This document shows, piece after piece, positions 25,481 through 34,763 of a stretch of 64,000 nt of DNA; position 1 is the first letter of the stretch; each line of letters starts with the position of its first letter. Both the position numbers and the translations under genes were made by a program. The notes beneath the pieces were generated by a model. That model ran no database searches, was not told where the DNA came from, and saw only the letters and a program-made list of their open reading frames with translations. The stretch comes from Candidatus Gastranaerophilales bacterium (lineage in GTDB: Bacteria > Cyanobacteriota > Vampirovibrionia > Gastranaerophilales > Gastranaerophilaceae), in NCBI GenBank assembly GCA_947630045.1, contig CANRGC010000005.1, forward strand, positions 1-64,000. The letters run 5' to 3'.

Positions 25481-27612
25481 TTATTTTTGCTCAAATAATC
25501 TTTAAGTTCTTTTCCTCTTGATTTTGCATATTTTGTAAATTCATCATCAACCCCTTCTTTTGTCTTTAGTTGAACATATTTGTCATAATATGTTATGGCT
25601 TGTTTATAGTCCTCTTTTGTATCATAGAGAACTGCCGTCATATAGTATGAAAGGGCAAAATTAGAGTCCGCCGCTATAGATTTTTTGTATTCTTCAAGCG
25701 CTTTATCGGGCATTTGTTTTTCTTCGTATATTGCACCTTTATAATAAAAGGCATAGGCATTTTTGGGGTTTTTTGCGATTAACTTATCAAAAAGCAAAAG
25801 CGCATCGTCATACTTTTTATTTTCATAAAGTTCAATTCCGCCGTTTAAAAGTTCGCTTTCCTGATTTTGGTTAATTGCAGAAAGTGTGTCTTTTGCGTTT
25901 TTGTTGTTCGGGTTAATTGATAAAATTTTATTCAAATATTCTTTTGCATCCTCGTCCCTTCCCATTGCAGAAAGAGTGTTTGAGGCCATTAACATAACGC
26001 TTTCATTTTTAGAGTCTTGGCTTAGGGCTTTTTGATAAAATTCAAGCGCTTTGTCATTTTGTTTCAATTCAAAATAACAATTTCCAATCATCATATTAAT
26101 TTCAGGCGTTTGATATGAAATTTTTGAGTAATATTCAAGCGCTCCCTGATAATTTCCGCTGTTATAAAGTTCGCTTCCTTTTGCATAAAGCTCATTTGCG
26201 CCCTGTTTATTTATTGAATCTTCAAGCTCTTTCAAATTTTGATTATCGGGCAAATTTGAAAGACCGTGAGCAACAACGTTTTTTGCCCTTGCCATATCGT
26301 TTTGAAGAATAAAAATTTGCGCAAGGTTAATAAAAGGTTCGGGTTTTTTGGGGTTAATTGCTATGGCTTTTTTATAATAAGTAATTGCGCCCTCATATTT
26401 TTTGTTTTTGTGCATTTCAAAAGCATATTTAAACTGTGCGTCATAGTTTGTAGGGTTCGTATCCGCCTCTTTTTTAAGATATTCTTCAAGCTTATCTCCG
26501 CTTAAATTGGATAAAACCGAATTTAAAGCATTTTGAGCCGTTTCATCATCTTTTTTAATTGATAAAATTTCTTTATACTGTTTTATTGCAGACGGGATAT
26601 CTCCCTTTTTTTCATAGAGTTTACCTTTATAGAGTCTTGCGCTTAAATCGCCCTTATTTTTTAATAAAATTTCATCATAAACTTTGAGGGCACCGTCATA
26701 ATCATTCATAGCGGTCATAACGGAAGCCAAATTTATTAAAACAACGGGGTCATTCGGGTTAATCTGGCGTGCTTTAATATATTGAGCTTTTGCAAGTTCA
26801 AGCCTGTTTTCTTTTTGAAGAATTGCACCCAGATTAATCAGGGCTTGAGAATCTTTCGGATTTTGAACGCTTCTTGCCATCCAAAGTTTTTCAAGGGCGC
26901 TTAAAACCTCGGGGTTGTTGTTTGAATATTCAAGAGCCTTTGAATATTCATCCATTGCGGCGTCTTCATTTCCAAAATCGTCCAAAAGAATTGCATATTT
27001 TAAATGAAGAATTCCGTTATCAGGAGTCATATTCAGGGCAGTTCTGACTGTTTCAACCGCTTCTTTTTCGTTATTCAAACTTTTATAAATATCTGAAGCG
27101 GTTTGATAGGCTTCATTTTGATATTTTGAATTATTGAAAAGCTGTCTTAATTCATAAATAGAAGCTGCAAGCTCACCTTGCGCCCTTAAGTTTTTAGCTT
27201 CGGTTAAAACGGCTTCAGGCGTTTTCAAAGGCGCATATGACTTTTTCAGGGCGTTTAAGTTATATTCGGCGCCTTGTATAACGGATATTTTGGATTGGTC
27301 TTCATCGTCCCAATATTTAAGGTAAGTAAGGGCGGAACGATAGTCGTTTATCGCTTTTCTGTAGGCTTTTTCTTTATCATTATAATATTTTGCCCGTGCA
27401 AGATAAACATCGCTCAGAGCATATCTTACCGTTTTATCATAAGGTCTTTGTCTTAAAACTTTTTTAAATTCAAGTATGGCGGAAGAATATTTTCCGTCTT
27501 TAAAATAAACAACCCCGTTATTGTAATAAACATTAAGCCTTTCCGAACTTTCGCAAAAAGCCGGTATCTGGGCTAAAGCCAAAAATAAAACTAACGTTGC
27601 GGCTTTCTTCAT
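25477..27612 (-). CDS. Large secreted TPR protein
   Basis: TPR scaffold of 711 residues from the ATG at 27612. The open frame extends 11 codons further upstream, but a signal peptide (KKAATLVLFLALAQIPAFCES) and the SD AAGGGG fit only this start. About 16 to 18 TPR units fill the rest, each with the W/LG-Y-AP pattern (for example AITYYKKAIAINPKKPEPFINLA). The lack of a C-terminal membrane segment suggests a periplasmic scaffold. The partner is unknown. It is first in an operon with dusB and the GIY-YIG gene. The link with dusB is probably positional. Confidence 0.88.
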   Translation of the reverse strand: MKKAATLVLFLALAQIPAFCESSERLNVYYNNGVVYFKDGKYSSAILEFKKVLRQRPYDKTVRYALSDVYLARAKYYNDKEKAYRKAINDYRSALTYLKYWDDEDQSKISVIQGAEYNLNALKKSYAPLKTPEAVLTEAKNLRAQGELAASIYELRQLFNNSKYQNEAYQTASDIYKSLNNEKEAVETVRTALNMTPDNGILHLKYAILLDDFGNEDAAMDEYSKALEYSNNNPEVLSALEKLWMARSVQNPKDSQALINLGAILQKENRLELAKAQYIKARQINPNDPVVLINLASVMTAMNDYDGALKVYDEILLKNKGDLSARLYKGKLYEKKGDIPSAIKQYKEILSIKKDDETAQNALNSVLSNLSGDKLEEYLKKEADTNPTNYDAQFKYAFEMHKNKKYEGAITYYKKAIAINPKKPEPFINLAQIFILQNDMARAKNVVAHGLSNLPDNQNLKELEDSINKQGANELYAKGSELYNSGNYQGALEYYSKISYQTPEINMMIGNCYFELKQNDKALEFYQKALSQDSKNESVMLMASNTLSAMGRDEDAKEYLNKILSINPNNKNAKDTLSAINQNQESELLNGGIELYENKKYDDALLLFDKLIAKNPKNAYAFYYKGAIYEEKQMPDKALEEYKKSIAADSNFALSYYMTAVLYDTKEDYKQAITYYDKYVQLKTKEGVDDEFTKYAKSRGKELKDYLSKNK

Positions 27613-27692
27613 CTTTAAACCCCTTGAAAATTTTGAACAAATCAATTATACAATGAAAATCTTTAATTTTTAAATTGTATTATTGGTGATAG

Positions 27693-27698
27693 TATAAT
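27693..27698 (+). promoter_or_regulatory. -10 box of the bioG-bioC operon
   Basis: TATAAT at 27693-27698, 22 nt before the bioG ATG, in a 108-nt gap between divergent genes. No clear -35 and no BirA-type inverted repeat are seen, so known biotin control is not evident. Confidence 0.45.
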
Positions 27699-27720
27699 TA
27701 TTATAAAATTTGAGGAAAAA

Positions 27721-28380
27721 ATGAAGCTTTTTCATATAAATCATGATTCAACAAGGCTATTAATCTTTTTTTGCGGGTTTTACACCGATGAAAACTGTTT
27801 TTTGGAGTTTGATAATTTAACCTCGGACATTCTTTTTGTTTACGATTATTCAAGCCTTGATTTTTCAGATTTGGGTTATTTTGATTATTCTCCATATACG
27901 GAAATTAATTTAATAGCTTATTCTTACGGCGTTTTTGCCTGCAATATCGCATATAATTATCTTCCTTCGATTGATAATTCGGTTGCAATTGCGGGAACGA
28001 TTTATCCGATTGATGAAACATTCGGAATAAAACCCAAAATTTATGATTTAATGTTAAACGCCTTTAATTTTGATGTTGTTCAAAACTTTAAAGCAAAAAT
28101 GGAAATTAATTCAAACGGAAAAATAAAAGAGGCAAAAAGAACGGTTGAAAATCTTTGGGAAGAACTTATTTCCATTAAAAATTATGTTGAAGAAAATGAA
28201 ATTGATAAAAATTTTGAATTTGATAAAGTTATAATCACAAAAAAAGACAAGATTATTCCTTACAATTCACAAAAATTTTTTTATGAAGGACACAGAAATG
28301 TTATTGAGCTTGATGTCGGGCATTTTCCGTTTTTTGAATTTAAAAATTTTGATGAAATTTTAGAAAGCTATGGAAGATGA
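27721..28380 (+). CDS. bioG: Pimeloyl-ACP methyl ester esterase BioG
   Basis: Alpha/beta hydrolase (DUF452) that removes the methyl group from pimeloyl-ACP methyl ester, closing the first stage of biotin synthesis. The protein has 219 residues. The nucleophile elbow is AYSYG (Ser at the centre, about residue 79), a family sign; the oxyanion region FCGFYTDE is near the N terminus and the late His in VGHFPF completes the triad. BioG is the BioH substitute typically found beside bioC, and here it overlaps bioC (ATGA at 28377-28380). bioF, bioA, bioD and bioB are not in the window. Confidence 0.88.
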   Translation: MKLFHINHDSTRLLIFFCGFYTDENCFLEFDNLTSDILFVYDYSSLDFSDLGYFDYSPYTEINLIAYSYGVFACNIAYNYLPSIDNSVAIAGTIYPIDETFGIKPKIYDLMLNAFNFDVVQNFKAKMEINSNGKIKEAKRTVENLWEELISIKNYVEENEIDKNFEFDKVIITKKDKIIPYNSQKFFYEGHRNVIELDVGHFPFFEFKNFDEILESYGR

Positions 28381-29075
28381 ATTTTGAAAAGGCAAAAGAT
28401 ACATACAGAAAAAACGCCTTGGTACAAAAACAAATGGCAAAAAAGCTTGTTTTTATTTTAACCAATCTTTTGGGCAACAAATTTGACAGAATTCTTGAAA
28501 TCGGTTCGGGAACCGGTTTTTTGACTGATGAAATTCAAAATAATCTTAAATATAAAGAGATTTTTTTAAATGATTTAACCGATAATTTTACAAATTTAAC
28601 TCCCGATATTTACATTAAAGGTGATATTATAAGTGCGGATATACCAAACAATCTTGATTTAGTTGTTTCAAACGCCGCAATTCAATGGATTGAAGATTAT
28701 GACTTTCTTTTTAAAAAAATACATTCTTCCCTTAAATATGGCGGAGAGTTTTGTTTTTCAACATTCGGAAGCAAAAATTTTAACCAGATTAAAGAAATTA
28801 CAAAAATCGGGCTTTGTTATCCGGATTTAAGAGAGGTTATAAAAAATAGCGGGTTTAAAATCATTCATTTTGAACAAGAGCTTGAAACTCTTTATTTTGA
28901 AAATATAAAAGAACTTTTAGGGCACATCAAATTAACGGGTGTAAAAACTCAAAACAAAGTTTGGACAAAAGCCGACTTTTTGAATTTTGAAACAAAATAT
29001 CTGGCAAAATTCAAAGATAACCTCGGTTTTGAGCTTACATACCACCCCGTTTTTTATATATTAAAGAGCGTTTAA
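28377..29075 (+). CDS. bioC: Malonyl-ACP O-methyltransferase BioC
   Basis: SAM-dependent enzyme that methylates malonyl-ACP, letting fatty acid synthesis build pimeloyl-ACP. The protein has 232 residues. Motif I is LEIGSGTGFLT, motif II has FLNDL, and motif post-II is DLVVSNAAIQWIED. The N terminus NFEKAKDTYRKNALVQKQMA is the BioC start. The pair with BioG is the strongest evidence for the role. The stop overlaps the stop of the ROK gene on the other strand by 4 nt. Confidence 0.9.
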   Translation: MNFEKAKDTYRKNALVQKQMAKKLVFILTNLLGNKFDRILEIGSGTGFLTDEIQNNLKYKEIFLNDLTDNFTNLTPDIYIKGDIISADIPNNLDLVVSNAAIQWIEDYDFLFKKIHSSLKYGGEFCFSTFGSKNFNQIKEITKIGLCYPDLREVIKNSGFKIIHFEQELETLYFENIKELLGHIKLTGVKTQNKVWTKADFLNFETKYLAKFKDNLGFELTYHPVFYILKSV

Positions 29076-30022
29076 GATTCTATTAAAAGGCTTGCGCCAA
29101 TAACGCCTGCCGTGTTTCCAAGCTGTGCCGGAACAATTTCAACACTTTGCGCTTGAATTGGCATTGCACGTTTTGCAACCGTTTCTCTTATCGGGTTAAA
29201 CAAAATATCGCCTGCGTCAGCAACTCCGCCGCCTATAATAACTCTTTCCGGATTTAAAAGGTTGATAACGGAAGTTAAGCCAAGACCTATAATTTCGCCC
29301 ATTTTTGAATAAATTCTTTTTGCAACGGCGTCACCTTGAAGCGCAGCCTGTGCAACGATATAGGGGCTTAATTCCTCGGTTGCAAGCTCTTTAAATTTGC
29401 TTGATTTGCCGCCTTTAATATATTCTTTTGCTTCAGCCACAATGGAAGGTCCTGAAGCGTAAGCTTCAAAACAACCGTAATCTCCGCAGCCGCAAATCGG
29501 GCCGTCACCCATAGTCATTTTTATATGACCGATTTCACCGGCTGCGTTTTTGGCGCCTCTGACCAGTTTACCGTTTAAAACAAGCCCTGAACCTATACCT
29601 GTGCCGACTGTTATGCAAACCAAATTGTTACAGCCTTTTCCCGCACCGTATTTTAATTCTCCCAAAGTCGCAACACGAACGTCATTGTCCAGTTTTGTTT
29701 GAATTTGAAATTTTTCTTCCATTATTTTTGCAACGGGAATTTCAACCCACCCCGGCATGTTCGGCAAAAGCCTTACAATTCCGTTTTGATAGTCAATTTG
29801 ACCGGGGAAACCAAAGCCTATTGCTTCAATATTTTCTTTATTTGAACTTGTTTCTTTCATTAATTCTTCAATCGCAGTTTGAATATTCGCAATTGAATGT
29901 TCATAACCCAAATCTGCACGTGTGGGGGTTGTGTTTGAATAAACAATTTTTCCGTTCATATCAACAAGTGCCAGTTTGACGTTTGTTCCGCCAACGTCTA
30001 CCCCAATTCTATACTTTTTCAT
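29072..30022 (-). CDS. ROK family sugar kinase (glucokinase-like)
   Basis: Cytosolic sugar kinase, 316 residues. Phosphate-1 motif GVDVGGTNVKLALVD is at the start, the catalytic Asp is in LDNDVRVATLGE, and the ROK zinc motif CGCGDYGCFEAYAS and GHIK (HIKM) are visible. No DNA-binding helix-turn-helix precedes them, so it is a kinase, not a ROK repressor. Glucokinase is the commonest activity in this size class, but N-acetylmannosamine or allose are not excluded. It is the last gene of a long minus-strand run and abuts DUF711 with 11 nt. Confidence 0.9.
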   Translation of the reverse strand: MKKYRIGVDVGGTNVKLALVDMNGKIVYSNTTPTRADLGYEHSIANIQTAIEELMKETSSNKENIEAIGFGFPGQIDYQNGIVRLLPNMPGWVEIPVAKIMEEKFQIQTKLDNDVRVATLGELKYGAGKGCNNLVCITVGTGIGSGLVLNGKLVRGAKNAAGEIGHIKMTMGDGPICGCGDYGCFEAYASGPSIVAEAKEYIKGGKSSKFKELATEELSPYIVAQAALQGDAVAKRIYSKMGEIIGLGLTSVINLLNPERVIIGGGVADAGDILFNPIRETVAKRAMPIQAQSVEIVPAQLGNTAGVIGASLLIES

Positions 30023-30033
30023 AAATCTCTCTC

Positions 30034-31404
30034 CTAATTATTCAAACTGTGTATTGGTGAAGGAATTCTTCCCATTCTGTTTATAAAAACGGATGAATCG
30101 GTGTCATGCATTTCCATAATCGGTGCTTCACCGAGCAAACCGCCGAATTTAACCCACTCGCCCGCTTTTTTACCGAAAACGGGAATTACTCTGACGGCAG
30201 TGGTTTTTTTATTTATCATTCCTATTGCCATTTCATCGGCTATCATGCCTGCAATTGTCGTGGTTGGTGTATCCCCCGGAATTGCAATCATATCAAGCCC
30301 GACAGAACAAACAGAAGTCATTGCTTCCAATTTGTCTATGGTTAAAACTCCCTTGCTTGCGGCTTCAATCATTCCTTTATCTTCGCTAACGGGAATAAAT
30401 GCTCCCGAAAGCCCGCCGACATAACTTGAAGCCATTATTCCGCCTTTTTTTACGGCGTCATTCAACATTGCAAGCGCCGCCGTTGTTCCATGGGCTCCGG
30501 CGTCTGACAAGCCCATTGCCTGAAAAATTCCCGCTACGGAATCACCCTCAGCGGGCGTTGGCGCTAAAGAAAGGTCAATTACGCCAAACGGAATATTAAG
30601 TCTTTTTGCAAGCTCACGCCCTATAAGTTCGCCTGTTGTGGTGATTTTAAATGCCGTTTTTTTAATTGTGTTTGCAACTTCGCCAAGGTCAGCATTTTTA
30701 TCCATATTTTCAATTGCATGACGAACTACCCCCGGACCTGAAACACCAACATTTAATGCACATTCGGGTTCGTTCACACCGCAATATGCACCCGCCATAA
30801 AGGGATTATCGGTAACGGAATTGCAAAAACAAACAAATTTTGCCGCTCCTATTCCGTCTTTATCTTTGGTGAGTTCCGCCGCTTTTTTAATTATTTCTGC
30901 GGTTTTATAAACGCCCACCATGTTAATTCCCGCTTTTGACCCTGCCAAATTAACCGAAGAACAAACTCTTTCAGTTTGCGCAAGGGCTTCGGGAATTGAA
31001 GCCATAAACCTTTTATCTCCTTCGGTACAGCCTTTTTCAACAAGAGCGGAGTAACCGCCGAGAAAATCAACTCCAACCTCTTTTGCCGCTTTATCAAGCG
31101 TTTGGGCAATATATATAAAATCAGGATTATCAATAGATTCAGCCACAATTGAAATCGGAGTTATTGCAATTCTTTTGTTTATAATGGGAATTGAATATTC
31201 ATCTTCAAGCTGATTTGCAAATTTTGCAAGGTTTGAAGCATATTTTAAAATTTTATCGTAAATTTTATTTGCACATTTTTTTGTGTCTTGCGCACAGCAA
31301 TCTCTCAGGCTGAGGGCAAGGGTAACCGTTCTGATATCAAGATGATGAACTTTTATCATCTCTATTGTTTCAATTATGTTGTTTATATCAAAATTCATTG
31401 CCAT
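30034..31404 (-). CDS. DUF711 (UPF0210) protein
   Basis: Protein of unknown function, 456 residues, related by sequence to the PFL-like DUF711 family. Long runs of conserved text such as DRDCC-type (here [17 protein letters not shown]), [12 protein letters not shown] and [17 protein letters not shown] are family marks. Cys residues in RDCCAQD and NEPEC may be catalytic. In most genomes it travels with a small ACT protein, as here, with 1-nt TAATG coupling, so the ACT partner probably regulates or pairs with it. A product in amino-acid metabolism is a guess. Confidence 0.88.
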   Translation of the reverse strand: MAMNFDINNIIETIEMIKVHHLDIRTVTLALSLRDCCAQDTKKCANKIYDKILKYASNLAKFANQLEDEYSIPIINKRIAITPISIVAESIDNPDFIYIAQTLDKAAKEVGVDFLGGYSALVEKGCTEGDKRFMASIPEALAQTERVCSSVNLAGSKAGINMVGVYKTAEIIKKAAELTKDKDGIGAAKFVCFCNSVTDNPFMAGAYCGVNEPECALNVGVSGPGVVRHAIENMDKNADLGEVANTIKKTAFKITTTGELIGRELAKRLNIPFGVIDLSLAPTPAEGDSVAGIFQAMGLSDAGAHGTTAALAMLNDAVKKGGIMASSYVGGLSGAFIPVSEDKGMIEAASKGVLTIDKLEAMTSVCSVGLDMIAIPGDTPTTTIAGMIADEMAIGMINKKTTAVRVIPVFGKKAGEWVKFGGLLGEAPIMEMHDTDSSVFINRMGRIPSPIHSLNN

Positions 31405-31682
31405 TATATTGTGTGCATCCTGTCAAAAATTTCTTTTCTTTGAACCCAAATTGTCATGTTCAAACTGCCGGCAGATTCCGTCAGTTTGTCTTTAATGGTG
31501 CTGAAAGACTCCATGGAGTCAGATATATTGCACAACATCATCATAACAAAGTAATCTTGCATAATTGTTTGTTTAATATCTTCAATGTTTACCTTTAATT
31601 CAGCCATTGTGGTTGCAATTTTGGCAACAATGCCTGTTTTGTCTTTGCCTGTTATAGTAACGATGATTTTATCTTCGCTCAT
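31404..31682 (-). CDS. ACT domain protein (UPF0237)
   Basis: Small ligand-binding protein, 92 residues, with one ACT domain ([31 protein letters not shown]). It is the usual neighbour of DUF711. The family is related to the glycine-cleavage regulator GcvR and is thought to bind amino acids. The stop TAATG overlaps the DUF711 start, and its own start overlaps the stop of the 61-aa gene. Confidence 0.92.
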   Translation of the reverse strand: MSEDKIIVTITGKDKTGIVAKIATTMAELKVNIEDIKQTIMQDYFVMMMLCNISDSMESFSTIKDKLTESAGSLNMTIWVQRKEIFDRMHTI

Positions 31683-31867
31683 TATTTAACATCTTCCTTA
31701 ATAACAATTAAATTATTCATTATTTTCATTGCAACCGTGGGCAAAACAACGTCATTAAGCCCGTTTGCAATGCTTATAATACTTCCAGCTTTTAAGGTTT
31801 GTTCTTCACCTTTATATGTAAAAGTGTAATCTGTTTTTCTGTCTGAACGAATTGTAATTTTATCCAT
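31682..31867 (-). CDS. Small conserved-looking protein (61 aa)
   Basis: I do not recognise it. It has no signal peptide or membrane helix. It has a beta-rich pattern (KITIRSD, DYTFTYKG) followed by a helix (AMKIMNNLIVI). Its TAATG overlap with the ACT gene and 10-nt gap to deoC, all in one direction, make it a likely real gene. In-line position suggests a role with the ACT/DUF711 pair, but nothing in the sequence proves that. Confidence 0.65.
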   Translation of the reverse strand: MDKITIRSDRKTDYTFTYKGEEQTLKAGSIISIANGLNDVVLPTVAMKIMNNLIVIKEDVK

Positions 31868-31877
31868 TTTATTTTCC

Positions 31878-32531
31878 TTAACTTACGATTAAAACACCCG
31901 AACTTGTTCCAAGACGGCTTGCGCCCGCATTAATAAGGTCTATTGCGGCAAGTTTGGATTTTATTCCGCCTGCTGCTTTAACCCCCATTCCTTTTTTGGC
32001 AACAGTTTGATACATCAATTTGACATTTTCTACCGTGGCGCCGACACCGTCTTTTACAAAACCTGTTGAAGTCTTAACAAAATCGACACCTGCAGTCATG
32101 CAATTTAAGCATGCCACCTTAATTTCGGCGCTGTTTAAAAGGTCTGTTTCCAAGATGACTTTTAATTTTTTATCTTTACAAGCTTTTTTCTGTTCGGTTA
32201 ATTCATCAGCCACAAGCTTATAATTTCCCGATTTTATAGCGCCGATATTGATAACCGTGTCGATTTCATCAGCCCCGTTTTCAATTGCTTCTTCAATTTG
32301 AAAAATCGTTGTTGAAAGACTGTTTGCGCCCAGAGGGAAATTTACGACACAGATAACTTTTATATCTTTATTTGAGTCTTTAATTAAATTGTGAGCCAAT
32401 TTGACATAAACAGGGTTGACGCAAACTCCGTAAAAGCCATATTGAACAGCCTCTTGCACGAGTTTTTTTATGTCATCCTGACTTGCGTTAGGTTTTAAAT
32501 TTGTGTGTTCTATATATTTTGCTAATTCCAT
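31878..32531 (-). CDS. deoC: Deoxyribose-phosphate aldolase
   Basis: Class I aldolase that splits 2-deoxyribose-5-phosphate into acetaldehyde and glyceraldehyde-3-phosphate. The protein has 217 residues. The Schiff-base Lys is in VDFVKTSTGF. The second active-site Lys is in VKAAGGIKS. The phosphate site is AGASRLGTSSG. The catalytic Asp is in ADEIDTVINIG. Salvage partners (deoA, deoB) are not in the window. It has no SD other than the weak GGAATTAG-type text right at the start, and lies 33 nt after the neighbouring dehydrogenase. Confidence 0.95.
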   Translation of the reverse strand: MELAKYIEHTNLKPNASQDDIKKLVQEAVQYGFYGVCVNPVYVKLAHNLIKDSNKDIKVICVVNFPLGANSLSTTIFQIEEAIENGADEIDTVINIGAIKSGNYKLVADELTEQKKACKDKKLKVILETDLLNSAEIKVACLNCMTAGVDFVKTSTGFVKDGVGATVENVKLMYQTVAKKGMGVKAAGGIKSKLAAIDLINAGASRLGTSSGVLIVS

Positions 32532-32564
32532 AGAACAAATTATATCAAAACAAGGGTTTTAAGG

Positions 32565-33545
32565 CTAGCTTGTAAATTTTGTTGAAGAAATTAAATTGCC
32601 GACGGTTATCTCTAAAATTCTTTTCTGCGCTTCTGTCGTATTATATGCAATATGCGGGGTAATGATAACGTTTTCCATAGACATTATTTTCCTTATCATA
32701 TAATAATTTTTAAAACACGGGTCTTTAATTGTGTTTATATCAATTCTGTTTGTTAAGTTTTCATAGACCAAATCTTCAGATTCTACGACATCAAGAGCGG
32801 CATATGAAACTTTTTTTGATAAAAGCGCTTCGAGAAGGGCTCTGGTTTTAATAATTTCCCCCCTGCCCGTGTTTACTATAACAACTCCGTTTTTCATAAG
32901 AGAAAATTTGCTCTCGTCAATTAAATAAAGCGTGTTTTGGTTTAAGGGACAGTTTATGCTTATTATGTCAGAAACTTTGCACAAATCATCAAGCGGAAGA
33001 TAGTTATATCTTTCATCTTTTTGAATATCAAAATATACGGGTTTCATTGAAAAACCCTGTGAAATATCGGCAACAATTTTTCCGGTTGCACCAAGACCGA
33101 TTATTCCGATTGTTTTGCCGCAAAGCTCCATTCCACGATATTTATCATCGTTTATTGTTTGTTTTTTTACATCTTTAGACGATTGAATGATTTTTCTTAA
33201 AATGGAAAGCAAAAGCGCAAATGTATATTCGGCTATTGAATGGTCGCCGTAGTGAGGAGCATTATAGATTTTTATGTTTCTTTTTTGAGCATAAACAATA
33301 TCCACATGGGAATATCCCACGCTTCTTAAAACAATTGTTTTTAATTTATCAAATTTTGATAAAACTTCTTCCGTCAAATTTGATTCAACAAAAACCGAAA
33401 GCGCTTCCGCATCTTTAATTTCATCGTCAATTTTTGTTGCGGGATTTAAGCTTGTTTGATAATAAAAAGCTTCAAAGTCGGAAGTCAAACTTTGCTCCAG
33501 AAATTCCTTTTCAAAAGGCTTTATATCAAAAAACGCAACTTTCAT
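32565..33545 (-). CDS. D-2-hydroxyacid dehydrogenase (D-lactate type)
   Basis: NAD-dependent dehydrogenase, 326 residues from the ATG at 33545 (MKVAFFDIK); an ATG 5 codons upstream is possible, but this start matches the family. The Rossmann motif is GLGATG. Arg and Glu of the active site lie in NTGRGEII and VVESED. The catalytic His is in TPHIAYNT. The N-terminal FDIKPFEKEF and the loop NAPHYGDHSIAEYTF resemble D-lactate dehydrogenases more than erythronate or glycerate enzymes. Substrate is inferred. No SD is obvious. Confidence 0.85.
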   Translation of the reverse strand: MKVAFFDIKPFEKEFLEQSLTSDFEAFYYQTSLNPATKIDDEIKDAEALSVFVESNLTEEVLSKFDKLKTIVLRSVGYSHVDIVYAQKRNIKIYNAPHYGDHSIAEYTFALLLSILRKIIQSSKDVKKQTINDDKYRGMELCGKTIGIIGLGATGKIVADISQGFSMKPVYFDIQKDERYNYLPLDDLCKVSDIISINCPLNQNTLYLIDESKFSLMKNGVVIVNTGRGEIIKTRALLEALLSKKVSYAALDVVESEDLVYENLTNRIDINTIKDPCFKNYYMIRKIMSMENVIITPHIAYNTTEAQKRILEITVGNLISSTKFTS

Positions 33546-33593
33546 AATAAGAAAATACATTGCATTTTTAAAAAATTATATTCTCTATTTTGG

Positions 33594-34082
33594 CTAATCA
33601 AAAATTTCATTTAAGAAATTTAAAAATTCAAAAAGGACATGTTCCGCCATATCTTTTTTAACTTCTTTTCTGTCTTCTTTTAAAGAAATATATTTGAAAG
33701 ATTTAACCGTGTTTTTATGGGCAAAAGCAAAATAAACGGTGCCTTTTTTGTTTTTTGTATCCCCCAAAACAGATGAGGCATAACCCGTTGTTGCAATTGA
33801 AATTCCGGAATATTTTAAAAGCCCCTTTGCCATTTTTTCGGCGCATTCGATTGAAACAACGCCATATTTATCAATAACGGATTTCGGAACATTTAAAAAT
33901 CTTATTTTGGCATAAGGGGAATATGTTACAAAATTTATTTCAATAAAATTTGAAGCGCCTTCAACATCCGTTAAAAGAGAACTTATAAGCCCTCCTGTGC
34001 AAGATTCGCCGCAAGAGAGCTTTAAGCTTCTTTTTGTTAAAGTTTCTTTTATTTGTTCTAAATTATTCACTGACAGGAACAT
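33594..34082 (-). CDS. pncC: Nicotinamide-nucleotide amidase (CinA C-terminal domain)
   Basis: Stand-alone CinA C-terminal domain, 162 residues. It deamidates nicotinamide mononucleotide, recycling the by-product of NAD-using DNA ligase. Motifs: SCGESCTGGLISSLL and ATTGYASS. The 20-nt overlap with the upstream gene is unusually long. A GTG start at 34070 would shorten it to 8 nt, so the start is uncertain by four codons. The N-terminal MoCF domain of full CinA is absent. Confidence 0.93.
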   Translation of the reverse strand: MFLSVNNLEQIKETLTKRSLKLSCGESCTGGLISSLLTDVEGASNFIEINFVTYSPYAKIRFLNVPKSVIDKYGVVSIECAEKMAKGLLKYSGISIATTGYASSVLGDTKNKKGTVYFAFAHKNTVKSFKYISLKEDRKEVKKDMAEHVLFEFLNFLNEIFD

Positions 34083-34755
34083 CCAAAGGCTCTAAAACTA
34101 AAATATTAAATACTTCACCTTTTTTGATTACAACCTGATTTCCTTTGTGGAAAAGGTCTGCAACAGAAGTTCCGATGAAATATCCTGTTCCGGCTATTGC
34201 CCCGCCTGTTGCCGAAAACGGAGTAACGAGAAATCTTCCGCCCTTAAACAAATCTTCTCCGGAAGTTATTCCCCATTTTGTCGCTTTCTTAATTATAGCT
34301 CCTGATTTTGACCAGTTTTCACCGACAGCTTCTTTATAGCTTCCTTCGGCTTTTATTCCGCCTTGGTTATCGAGAGTATATTTGTCTGCAATGCCCGCAA
34401 CAATAGGTATCTGAGAGCCGTTGGGCGCAACAACATGGTCAAATTTCAAATATAAAATAGCGGAACGTGAAAGCATTCTTTGACTTAAAACGTTTGAAAC
34501 GCTTCCTCTTACAATTGTTCCTTTTGGTAAAATCATTGTGGTTTGAGTTCTGACATCTCTTGTTAAATATGCGCTAAACATATCACCCGCCGTGACATTG
34601 TCAGAATAAATATCGTTTGCCATTGCAAGCTCAAGCTTAATTCCGGCAGGTATTCTTTTTGTTTTGACATCTGTTGTAATTTTATATGCAAGCGCTTTTG
34701 ACGAAAATGCCAAAATGCAAAATATTGCAACAAAAAGCCATAAATATTTTTTCAT
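34063..34755 (-). CDS. Secreted protein of unknown function (230 aa)
   Basis: I do not recognise a named family. Signal peptide 1-23 (ends KALA). The mature part has a beta-rich barrel-like pattern: IPAGIKLELAMAND, MFSAYLTRDVRT, LPKGTIVRGSVSNV, ILYLKFDHVVAPNGSQIPIVAGI. A Gly-rich hydrophobic patch GGAIAGTGYFIGTSVADL comes near the end. The IPAG...LPKG...V layout recalls TrbI/TraB-type secretion channel domains, but the match is only a pattern. It sits between an HD-domain ribonuclease and pncC in a long operon. Confidence 0.65.
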   Translation of the reverse strand: MKKYLWLFVAIFCILAFSSKALAYKITTDVKTKRIPAGIKLELAMANDIYSDNVTAGDMFSAYLTRDVRTQTTMILPKGTIVRGSVSNVLSQRMLSRSAILYLKFDHVVAPNGSQIPIVAGIADKYTLDNQGGIKAEGSYKEAVGENWSKSGAIIKKATKWGITSGEDLFKGGRFLVTPFSATGGAIAGTGYFIGTSVADLFHKGNQVVIKKGEVFNILVLEPLDVPVSE

Positions 34756-34763
34756 TTTCCCCC

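Noticed and set aside
30101-30599. Plus-strand ORFs opposite DUF711
   Set aside because: The minus-strand frame is a conserved protein with family motifs; the opposite frames are Ser/Pro/Phe-rich shadows.
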